Assembly: GCA_000969725.1 (NCBI GenBank)
Contig: JXSR01S002739.1
Reading direction: 5' to 3' (one strand)
Origin: Ophiothrix spiculata
Taxonomy: Eukaryota; Echinodermata; Ophiuroidea; Amphilepidida; Ophiotrichidae
DNA length: 35,100 nt
Part shown: positions 10,715 through 22,700 of the stretch, in pieces
Numbering within the stretch: the stretch's first letter is position 1
How the letters are laid out: each line of letters starts with the position of its first letter
Translations under genes and position numbers: made by a program
The notes under the pieces: generated by a model
Told to the model about the DNA's origin: nothing
Databases searched by the model: none
What the model saw: the letters and a program-made list of their open reading frames with translations, nothing else

Positions 10715-13700
10715 GTAAGTTATGTTTCTTAAATTTTCACAAGTTGCAATAAAAGGTATCTAAGCATGAACAAAAAAATGCTTTCCCCTCTAAATCTATG
10801 TAGTACGCGCATGTATAACGCGTAAGCGCAAACACATATACGCGCAGTTGAATACGCAGCATGAATCCACAATTGGTTGACGCGTCATCGTGTAGACACA
10901 ATCTCAACTCCTGGAATGTACATCGATGTAGGCCTACATGGATGTATTGTACATTCCAAGCTCGGATGTAGCTTGTCCCACTGATGCGCGAATCACACTT
11001 AAATGACCAGCTCTGCGTCCCTTGCAGTTGCACTGTGCTCAGCTTCGCACACACCCTTCTGTACAATTTCACAATGTCAAAAAAAACACCCTTATTTGGT
11101 GTCGATCAAAGTATACACAGGTTAAAAGATCTGACATTTGTTTTGCACAGGATAAATCCAAAAATGTCTCTAAAAATAACCCATGAAAACTACAGGAAAT
11201 TTATTTTGTTAAACTAGATTTTCCAGTAGTTTGCAACTATTGTGCACATAATTTCTTTAAAATGGAATATTTCAAACGAGTCAAAATATTATTCTTTATC
11301 CGGCAATTAAACTCGCCTTTAAATTTATTCCATTCACACAAAGATGAATGCTGAACACTCTAACCAGCTTGTCAGTTAATATTAACTAGACATCAACCAA
11401 GACTTGAATCTGAATTTACTGTTATAAACAAACACTTCCACTTTCCATGCTCCATACTGAACCTACATCATAATGTGTGATCATCCACCACAAAACTCTA
11501 GTAAAATGGGCTCAGATCAATTTTGTTATATTTTATATTACAAAAGAAGATACAAGATACAATAGAAGACATTTTTTAATCTTGAAAAGGTTTGAAACTA
11601 GTGTCAGGTTCAAATGGCACCAAAGATCTGAATTATGATACTTCGAAGCATGAAAACTCAAAATGTGTAAAACTGAGAAATCTTGCCTCAAAGATTCTAT
11701 CTTATGTACTTTTCCATTTCAACAATGTCTAGAAAATTTTACTGTACTTTTGGAGTCAAAATGAAAGCTGATATTTTGCAAGGGGTTTTAAGAAAACATG
11801 AAAGTTTCAAAACAAAATCTTGATTTTGTCAGGATAAAACTTTTACATATATTTCGCTCTGTATCAAAAATGCCAACTTTTATTAGAGGTTATTTGTGAA
11901 CGGTCACATATAGACTAGGGTGAATGTTGCGATAAGACTAATGGTGCCTAACTAGCAAAAATGAGAAGATTAAGGGGATAGTATATCAACCATCTAATTG
12001 ATCAAATGTGTAAGGTACAGATGGGAAAATGTTGGCATGCAGAGGCAGCTTGTCCATCCATGGTCAGAATCAATGTTCTTAGTCGGGGAATAATCAGTTA
12101 AGACCAAACCAAGTCAACCGAGCCGTGCTGACACAAGCCAACATATATACTTTGGCCCATAAAAGAAAGCAAATTATCAAATTATTGACCGACTCAAATA
12201 GTAATAGTTTAAGTTGATGTTAAACAATCAATCATTGAATGGCGTTACGGACGATCAAAATATAAAGATGGGACAAAAACACTTTCATTTATTGACTTGG
12301 GCAGCTGAAGCAATTGCTTGTCTGTAAATTTATTATATCCCTTAAGTCAGATGTTGGGGCAATCTATATGGGAGTGCAAATTCAGATGAATGCGCATCTC
12401 CGTAAGCTGCTTTACAGTAGACTGTAGCTACATGGGCATCAGATCCAGATCTACTGTACAGCACTCTCTGTACATGCATATGTGTAAGTGGTCTATTTAG
12501 ATGCGGATTGCACATACATTTAAAGGGGAGATACCAGGCTTTGTATACCAGCCCATGTAATGGCGTCTCAGCCATGGAGCTCAAATTGGGGGTATTCGGG
12601 TCCACTCGGCTCCTGCCAAAATAAAGGGCCAAAACAAGACCTTTTTCAATACTTTTCCTATATACTTCTGTTAGTTAACTTCTGTATTCCAGAGGCGATC
12701 AAAGGGCCAAATAAAAGTAGTTTGCGGGCCGGATTTGGCCCGCAGGCCGCTATTTGAGAAGGCCTGACATAGATGTACATCTCTGGAATGTAAATGGTTG
12801 TGGAATGCCAAGCTCTTGTGCAGTTTGCCCCATTATCTATGGCACGCTTGAAAGTTTGGTTATGTTTACTTGCGGATGAAGAAAAGCCTCACAATTTAGT
12901 GATGATCAAAGTACAGATGTGATTTTTATATGAACAAGGCCAAAGTATGGTAAATTTACTTTTTTCCTTTTAAAATTAGTACTGATTTTAGATTTGTATA
13001 TTTATAAGAGTGACATGTACGTTACAATTATAGTTGGGAGTATTGTCAGGCGGAGGCGGCCGCGATCCTAGCGATTTAGAAGAAGCTACTAAATTTTTGA
13101 CTAGGGATTTCGAAAACGCAAATTTGGGGAACATTTTACGTGTCTCTCTATTGGCGCATTGATATTGCAAAAATTTCAAAACTCATATTTTTACCTTTAT
13201 TCAAATAATAATAAAAGTATTCATATAGTGACACACTTTATTATATTATTTTAAATCTGCTGGGGTTCACAGATGAACCCCATTCATAGCAAAGTAATTC
13301 AAGTTTATTTGAGGATTTACTTTTCTACGTATTGAAATTAAACGGCCGATACTGCGGCGGGATATCTATTTGTGAGGAGGCATGGCCATCGTCGTCTGGA
13401 GTATTGTGAAAACATGCAGATAATAAAAATACGGCAACCCTCTAGTTTATATCGTGAACTTGATGGTAATTTACATCAAAGTGCAATTCACCTGAGTAGT
13501 AATGAATAAGAAACATGAGAAATTTTAAGGTAGAGTTCAGATCAAATTTCTCATGGCTTTTCTATTCCTACATTGCCATACAATATGTTTATTGATTGGA
13601 GAACTCCACTAATGGAAATGTGTTCATGTTGCACAGCAGAGTACATGTATGCAGGCATTTGCCTGACAACATACCTGGGCACACATGTCATTTGTTAAGT

Positions 13701-16700
13701 TCAGTGAGCTATGATTTAAAAAAAAAATGAAATTCAGAGGATGGGGCAGATTTACAACCAGCGCGCAGCTCTCGTTCAATTCATTTCACATAGCAATGCG
13801 TACAGGTTTCTGAAACAAACCTTTTTTGAGGGGGCCTAATGGAAATGTGCTCTATGTTGCACAGCAGAGTACATGTATGCAGGCATACCTGGGCTCCCAT
13901 GTCATTGCCAAGTTCAGTGAGCTATGATTTTTAAAAAATTGAAATTTTGGGGTCGGTTTTGGATAATGGTAACAGAACTCAGTAATGTAGACCTATACAT
14001 CTTTGTTTCATTTTAAAAACAATAAAGGAAAATCACTGTTAAGGTTAAACAAATCACTAGGCAACATGCACTTAGGGTATATTTTGTTTTAGAGCAAAAT
14101 CTTTGTTTAGGGTAGTTTTCAAGATTTTAGGGTAAGTTGCTGGACAAGCACGATATAGGCCTACAGGTATTAATACGTTGATCCTGGGTTTCCCAACCGG
14201 AAATCAATCTTTACTGAAATTTAATCCCACAATGCTCTGATAAAGCATAATGGTGCACCCAAGTAGGCGTGAAATGGATGTGCACTACCGCCCATCTTAA
14301 ACAACAAATCAAATTGCCTGCATTTATGACTGCCAGGTATACACTGTATGCAGCGCCCCAAGAATGAGCATTCGCACAGGGAACCAACAGCTAAACGAGA
14401 CTATCCGAACCACGGAGCAATTAGAGTAAAGTTTCTTGCCCAAGGAAACAAGGAGACGTAAACCGCCTGGCCCGTGGCTCGAACCCACAACCTATGTATT
14501 AAGAGATCCGTGCTCTAACCACTCAGCCATGCTCCCTTCTTGTATATAAATTGCTGGAGCTTATGTCACAGCTTACAAAAGGTAAAACTGTGTTTGGGCT
14601 AAAATTTCAGAAAAAATTGATTACCGGTTGGGAAACCCAGGATCGTTGTATGTCCTTGACGATTTACATGTAGGGTACTGTGTTACCGTCTTTTATCGAC
14701 TTACTATACCCCCCCCCCCCACCATCCAGAAAATGCATTCATTTCAAAAATCAAAACATCTATGTAATACTTGTAATGTAGCAGATTGTTTACAATGTTA
14801 TGTTGTCACCTTTGACTTTCACCAGTATTGATACAATCCATTAAGTCTTTTCACTCTAGAAATAGCAGAAATCAATTCAACTTTGAAGGTTATTGTGACT
14901 GAAAGTCGTGTTTGGGTCACTGAACTTTTTGAAAGATTAAACTTGGCTCAGTGTGACAGCCAACCAGGTAGACAAAATGCATATATGCATTTTCTCATGC
15001 CTGCTTTACTCTAGCACATACATGTGTAAAATATCTTCCTGATTACGGAAATGCAAGCATTAAGCAGGCTGTATCTACAATATCATTTTGTAGAAGAGTT
15101 GGCTAGTTCATTTCAACATTAGAGCCCTTGATCTTGTTCTTTTAAATAACCAATGTTGAGGACCCACCTCATATGAGCTCATATGGTGTTTTAATACTTC
15201 CCAAAATTCCATTCTAAATTTGAAATCAATAGTTCAAAACAGCCCCCAGTGAGATCAATTTCCCATTGACATGTACAGCAATATGCATGATTTAAATCTG
15301 GCACAGTACATTTATTAGTGAAGCAATGGGTATATTAAAATTACCTTGAGAAAGTCATATTTTAAACTCTTTGAATATGTAAACAAATCTCTGATCGCTG
15401 TAAGTTTTCACACCCATAATACAGTTTGATTTAGTGTGGAATTTAACATCTTTCCCATAAATACACAGCAGTAGTAATTTGACCTCGCTGAACATTTCAT
15501 TTAGTTCATTCATGCTCACTGAGCTGTTACTGCGTATTGTGGGAAGGTTTTAAATCATCCTCTGGGCCCACCCCAAACCTTTAACAATATATCTTGTGTA
15601 ATATGAGCTTGAAAGTGTTATCTTGGCCTACATAAAATAAAACTAATAATATCCGGCTTGATCATTAGTCTATCATTGGATGTGGGATGAGGGTTTGTTT
15701 GGATGATGATAGTGTGTGAGAAGATATTGTGGACTTCCCATCATGCATTGCTTCCTATGGAATTGTTTGTAATGGAATTTTAGTGAATAATTAGTGATGA
15801 AATTATCCTATAGTTATTAATTGTTGAAATTTTACATTTTGGGCATGCACTATAACTACCCAAATGCTGTCCTAACAATTCCATTGGAATTAATGCATGA
15901 TACGAAACACTCCATATCTTCCCTAGGGTACACACACCCTAGGAATGGAAATGGACCAATTGTAAAAACATTTTTTGCTCGAGGAACAACGTCATCCTTC
16001 ACCAAGTTATTGGATTTAATTTGTGAACGCGTACTCAGAGCCTTGTGCATACACATGAACTAAACAACCTTGAAAATATACGCTCGCGTCAGAAACCACT
16101 GCGTATTTGCTAGAGACACGCATTTACGAATTAAATCCAACAACTATAAAAAATTGGGGTTTTATAAACAACCTGTGTGTACAACAATTTCAAGAGTGGC
16201 CTTTTTTACATATTCTGGAGGCAAAAATAGCTTTTGGCTCGATATAAATGTCCACCCGTCTACCAGGATGTTGCTGTAGATTTGTATTGTTGCGCTGTTT
16301 GATTCATCCTCTTTAGAGAATGGCTATTAAATAAATCATTTACATGTATTCTGGTTACTTGCAGGTGCAAAATTTGAACAACATCATCATGTTTCCGTTA
16401 GATTCACTACTTAAAGGAGATTTAAAGGGACAGAAAGGAGACCTGAAAAAGCCTTTTGAGAAAGCCTGGAAGGACTACGAATCAAAATAGTAAGTTGGGG
16501 ATTTGTAATAGAAATTTTAGCTAGGAAATATTAATTATCCCTCCCAATTTCTCCATATGCCTGGAGTGTAATAAGGGAGTTTGTATGAACTAGTGTGGAC
16601 TAGGGTTGGAATTTCGGCATTCACTCTCGCAGAAGTATAAGAGTCCAGTCTAATTCTTGTAAAATGTATTACGTTTCACACAAACTGAATAGAGGAGAGT

Positions 16701-19700
16701 CTAAAGACTCTCGTTTATGTGTTAGGGAGAATCTAAATGGGCTTGCATTTTTCTACGCAAAATTTAGTGTTTTACTCTGAATTAATAACCTGCGTAGTAG
16801 CACTATCCAATCTCTTAAGATTATTTCTACTTTTACGCAAAAAACTGCGCGGTCATTATCAGGTAACAATGACTTCTTATAATGACCTGTGTTTTCTCAT
16901 AAAACGCCAATGAATACGCGCGTTTGTCAAATTACGCGTTGATCGTCATGCCTGGGCTGATCGAAATTCTCTTATAGGGGTACGTTGACCTTTAAGTAAG
17001 AAATAAGTTTAATAAAGTATTTCTTTATAAAATCACGCATAAAAGGCATTAAAAATGTCGAAAGACGGTTATTAATGACAATAATAACTTTGCACCATCT
17101 TTTAATTCGGTCATTGTTTAAAATCGTCGGTGTTTGTTTTGTGTCTCGGTACTTTTCTTCGGCGTAGCTCCTCAGAAAAGTACCTCGGCCCAAAACAAAC
17201 ACCTCTGATTTTAAACAATGACCTCAAAAAGATGATGCGCAGTTATTATTGTCTAATCAGTAGGTTGGCAAGTTCGAGATCTGTTGGGTTTTGTCTTTGA
17301 ATAAGACTTAAATCTTGATTGCTTTGTTAACCTGAGCAATACAATATATTATTAGGGAGCTTTGATATTATGATATGCCAGGAATACGATCCAGGACTGA
17401 TACAGGCAATTTTGCAGTGTAGCATATGAAGCAAACCGTTTGTATTGGTTTTCCAACTGAAATGAGGATCTTTGGTTTAATTTAGGTCAGCTTATATGAC
17501 ATTATTATTTTAATGAAGAAGTGCTGTTTATAGACACACAAAACTATACCTTCAGTGTACTGAATTCATGAAGAGGAAATAGTTGAATTCCTGTTCTAAA
17601 ACCAGTCATGCTTATGATGATTTTCCTGAATGGAAACATGTTCACAGGAAATCAAGAAATATACTCAAACGTACACAGTTGCGCATGCACAATGTACGTG
17701 TTTGTTCCAAAGGACATTACAAAGAATTTGAAGGAAAACTAGCACTTTCATAAATACTCATAAAGCTTCATGTATTCAAATATCATTTGTAAACTACAGA
17801 GTTTTATGAAACTAACTATTCACTAAGCCTGAAAAAGCCGGTGAAAAAGTTACACAAGATGTTTGTAAATTTTTCAGTATGAGGTGTATGTGTATTTCAC
17901 TAAATGCTCACAAATAAATCAAAATTTCGATTATTCCTATATGTACTTATATGATCAATGTCAAACTTACGTATAAAAATAACCAAATTCAAACACCCCT
18001 GTGCATGTAAGAAAAACAAATTCTGACACACTGGCATGAAACTCCTCATACAGAATGATAAATTTCACACCTTACAATATTTCTTTGGCAAAATAGCAAA
18101 ATTTCCTGGGAATCGGCAAATAAGCCTGGCAATAAGGTTACTCAATTACCAATTTTTTCCCATGTGGAGATAAAATTTCATTGACTGTGCAATTTTGTTG
18201 ACATTTTGATTGATAAGTGATTGAAACAGCAAGGTAAAGTATGAATGAAAGGAGTTGCTGCATGTTTCCTTATTTGTCCCCCTGATGCACTTATGCCACA
18301 CCACTAATGTACGCTGGTATGATTTAGACTATCCCAAACCAAATAGTCATAAAATAGAAACACTCAAGAAAATGTTATGATGGTTTGGTCCCGTTGGGCG
18401 TCTTTTGCTTTGATGGTGTACTGGTGGTGTAATTGTGATGTAAATTCATGACATCTTGAAAGCTTTGGGAAAGACTCCATGATGCATAAGAAAATATTGC
18501 AAAAGCATTGGTGAATGATTTACGAAGCATAGGCAGAAAGATTGACCTTGGGGATGTTAAGAGGGATTTATTTAGAGACATCACACTCGAATGTCAAAGA
18601 TTTTGCAATGCATTCATGATGGGGTTTTTTTCATGAAAAGAGGTCAGTGAAGTAGCACCAATGCCTTAGCACCTGGAGATACTGCAGCACAATCATGTCC
18701 ATGATTTGGGAAAACATGTCTTGAAGCAACAGCAACATACTCCTGAATCATTTTTTATGTCAATTACTTAGTATCCTACTGTTGAATCATGAAGATACTG
18801 CAGATGCATTGATGAAGCCACAGTAAAGTACTTGGTATTTATATTGGTGAATTACTTGGCGATGCTTGAACGAACATTGGGGATGGTTTGGTGATGCGTT
18901 TTCCACACAAACATTGTAAATGCATACATATAGTGACAAAATTCAATAAAAGCATAAACTCATACCAATGCCTGCCTATAATGCCTAGTTAGTGCTTTTG
19001 TAAACCTTTTGCAATGTTATGAATTCACATCGGGAATACATCGCTGATGTTAAACAAGTAGTAGAGTGTAAATAAATAAAATAAATAATAATAAATAAGA
19101 TTCATCAATTCTGATGAATCTATTTCAAGAGTAGTAGAGTGTCTTTAAAAAAGTTCGTCTGAATTCTCAATTCTTCTGGAGTTAGAACAATGAAATAAAA
19201 TCATAGTTGTTTAGTGTATGTGAATTGCCTTAAAGACATTGTAGGGCCATACTTCTTCTGCTACTGTCTCAGGTTATCAACAAAATGTGGCATATAGAAA
19301 ATGGGAATTTTTCTCTTGGTACAATTCTGATGGTGTGATTGGGATGAGTTTAGGAGGCTGTCCTGTTTGGTTGGATTATGGTTGATATTGTAAGTCCTTA
19401 TATATTGCACAGTGCTAACAGATGCATTTCTAATTAAGAAAAATAGTGGGATTTGTGCAGAGATGATACATGCCAGATTGGATTACCAAGGAATGCTGTA
19501 GAGTGCAGTAGTCGGTTGGGAATGGTGTGTACATCTTTAATAGTTGAAGTACTTCACATCCACTTTTATTTTCAGTGAGTCTGACCTTCATCGATTACTT
19601 TGATTTGTATTTATATGTGAAGTGAAATCAGTGAAATATTAGACATTTTAGTTTATAACACTTAAAAAAAATATTGTTTGATTGCCGTTTCTGGACAAAT

Positions 19701-22700
19701 AAAAAAAATAGAATTGGAAAAAGCAAATTTAGTGAATTGGTTGATTTTTTTTTAATTATTGTAAAAAGCACCCAAACTGGCATGGAATTTTGATGGGTTT
19801 TTTCTTTTTTTTTGTGAAAAACAAAAATAAAAGATGGGGGGAAAAAGACCGACTTACGTATCCTAATTTTTTCTATGTTACGCCAATCAAATAATTTTTC
19901 TCAGCAATTTGATTCGCAAAATGTTATATTCATACAAACTCTTTTATAACAATTTTGAAACCTTTTTAAACAATTCATTTCCAATAAAGAAAAGAAACTA
20001 GAGTCAGGATCAGATAAGGATATTTTGCATTCAATTGTTTACAGGTAAAGACTCCCAAAAAAGTATCGCCTCACCTCGAAAAAAATGGCTCTTGCACCAA
20101 TACGGAAATCGTAGACAAAGACAAAGAAGATTTTGTGAACAAGCGCTGAAATTTCAGCTTTCATTTGACACCAAACTCACTTACCTCATATTGATCCTTA
20201 AGTCTTGCGTCAATGGTTTGTACAGTGCGAAAAATGAAATTTGCAACTTTTTCGAAATGAGCTTGAGGGTTTCAAAAGGTCATAATTTTTAATGTTTCTC
20301 AGTCAACTGTCAAAAATAGGGTGTCAAATGAAAGCTGAAATTTCAGCGCTTGTTCACAAAAAATTTAATTTACATTTGTGAGTTCCGTATTGGCACACAA
20401 GCCATTTTTTCGAGACTTTTTTGGGGAGTCTTTATATGCACAGCACCAAACAAGTATTGCTATCATTGTTATGGGTTAAACTCTTTGTTGTTTACGTGAG
20501 ATTATTTTTGTTGTCAGCTGGTTTATTTTTTTCAATGGCTTTATACCATTAGAATATATGTAAAATTCAACAAAGAACAAAACATTTTTCGTGGAATTTG
20601 AATAACCAAATACCTTTGCGTTCATACTTTGTCTTTATCTTTAAATAACAATAATTAATTAGGTCCGTTACACAAAGCTTAGCTTTGTTATTGCACAAAG
20701 CTGTTTTTAAATGAAAAGCTGGTAATGAACTGGTGACATCACTGTAGGTCCCAGATGTTGGTGGAATAAATTAAGCCGTCATGATACAACCAATCAATAT
20801 ATAGACCAAGTCATCTAGGTTAATATATTTAACCTAAGCATTTTATGCTGCACATAGATATTGGGACGAACATGTGCATATTAATTAATATGATTATGTT
20901 ATTCATACATAAATACTATACCTGTATAGTTGATTTGAGCGACCACATTTTTTCTATTACCTTGCAAGAAAAGGGGACCCACCCATGTATCAAATGTTCC
21001 CAATTTTGAGTCCAATTTATACTAAAATCTTTTTTATATGCGCAATTTTATCATTAATTTTACGACCTTCAATGAAAAATTCTTAATTTTCAAACAATTT
21101 GAAAAGTAACCCCATTAAAAATACAAAATTTTGCAAAGAAAAAGGAGTAGGCCGATTTGCATTTGGTGGTACTTTAGCTTGTACAGGTTAACACTTTCAT
21201 TGTTTTGACACCATTGTTAAATTCATGCACCATTTAAATTCATTCACCAAGGCACACTTGAATAAATGAATGTTTTCATTGATTAAATAATCTGAAATTG
21301 TATACAATTGGTGGACTTGTGATTTATGCATAGTGCCTTAGAACAATATTATTTTTTCTTTCAATCGTTTTCTTTGAATGGGATATTCAACTTTCAATTC
21401 ATGATGGCATATTTTGACGATAGATTTGTTAGCATAATTATTCATTTTGGTACTAAAGAATGGTATTAGCTACACCGCCCTGGAAGGTTAATAACTAGAA
21501 ACGTTTTTCGCGGTGTTTAATGCTATATTTTAGGCAATTTTTGTCATGTTGAAGCTACTTCCGGTTTCAGTTACGGAAAACTCCGATGGATGCATTTTTA
21601 ATTTTTAATTTTTTTACGAACAAACATACATACTGAAAACATGACTGAATTAAGTTTGTAGAACTTTAAATTAAATAATTCACGGATATTAGAAGCTGAA
21701 AAGATAATGTCACTTTTTAAAGGTGGAATATTATTTTCATTCACTTTACTTCAATCCTTTCACCATTTTCTAAGTTCTCTATGGCAAAATTATCCGAAAA
21801 AATCTCAAAATCTGTCCTGCGCAACATTTTAATTATTCAAATATTGGGTAGAATACGATGTCTGTTTTCAAATCAAACCATTAATTTTATGTTGCACAGG
21901 TCGAAATTGGAGGATTATTCTACCAAAAAGAATCTGTCCACTCGGTAGTTTTCGATTACTCACCCAATTTCACCGCGTGTCCTGATTGGGCCTTCTCGTT
22001 CTGACTCGCTTCTTCTCGTATTATAATTAATAGCTTTTTGCAAAATCATTTGACCTTATGTCACGCCTATATTCTTACACAGACTTATGATNNNNNNNNN
22101 NNNNNNNNNNNNNNNNNNNNNNNNNNNNNNNNNNNNNNNNNNNNNNNNNNNNNNNNNNNNNNNNNNNNNNNNNNNNNNNNNNNNNNNNNNNNNNNNNNNN
22201 NNNNNNNNNNNNNNNNNNNNNNNNNNNNNNNNNNNNNNNNNNNNNNNNNNNNNNNNNNNNNNNNNNNNNNNNNNNNNNNNNNNNNNNNNNNNNNNNNNNN
22301 NNNNNNNNNNNNNNNNNNNNNNNNNNNNNNNNNNNNNNNNNNNNNNNNNNNNNNNNNNNNNNNNNNNNNNNNNNNNNNNNNNNNNNNNNNNNNNNNNNNN
22401 NNNNNNNNNNNNNNNNNNNNNNNNNNNNNNNNNNNNNNNNNNNNNNNNNNNNNNNNNNNNNNNNNNNNNNNNNNNNNNNNNNNNNNNNNNNNNNNNNNNN
22501 NNNNNNNNNNNNNNNNNNNNNNNNNNNNNNNNNNNNNNNNNNNNNNNNNNNNNNNNNNNNNNNNNNNNNNNNNNNNNNNNNNNNNNNNNNNNNNNNNNNN
22601 NNNNNNNNNNNNNNNNNNNNNNNNNNNNNNNNNNNNNNNNNNNNNNNNNNNNNNNNNNNNNNNNNNNNNNNTATAACATTTAATATGCCATTGTTTTAAA

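Larger units (their letters stand above)
10715..16364 (+). other. Intron a-b (5650 nt)
   Basis: A GT-AG intron in phase 0. It contains the first dispersed repeat copy, the hAT-like end, the 227-bp tandem duplication, the foldback element with nested SINE, MITE copy 2, and a C-run at 14709-14719. The 111-codon open frame on the - strand at 10737-11072 lies in this intron and has no recognisable domain. Confidence 0.85.

Noticed and set aside
10737..11072. 111-codon open frame on the - strand
   Set aside because: It lies in an intron of a + strand gene, has no recognisable domain, is Cys-rich in an irregular way and overlaps a hairpin sequence. Treated as chance.
14460..14537. tRNA gene on the - strand
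   Set aside because: A and B boxes are present but the acceptor stem does not pair and SINE body sequence follows directly.
20035..20292. 85-codon open frame on the + strand
   Set aside because: It lies within the foldback element 20046-20434, part of it in the inverted arm, and shows no protein features.
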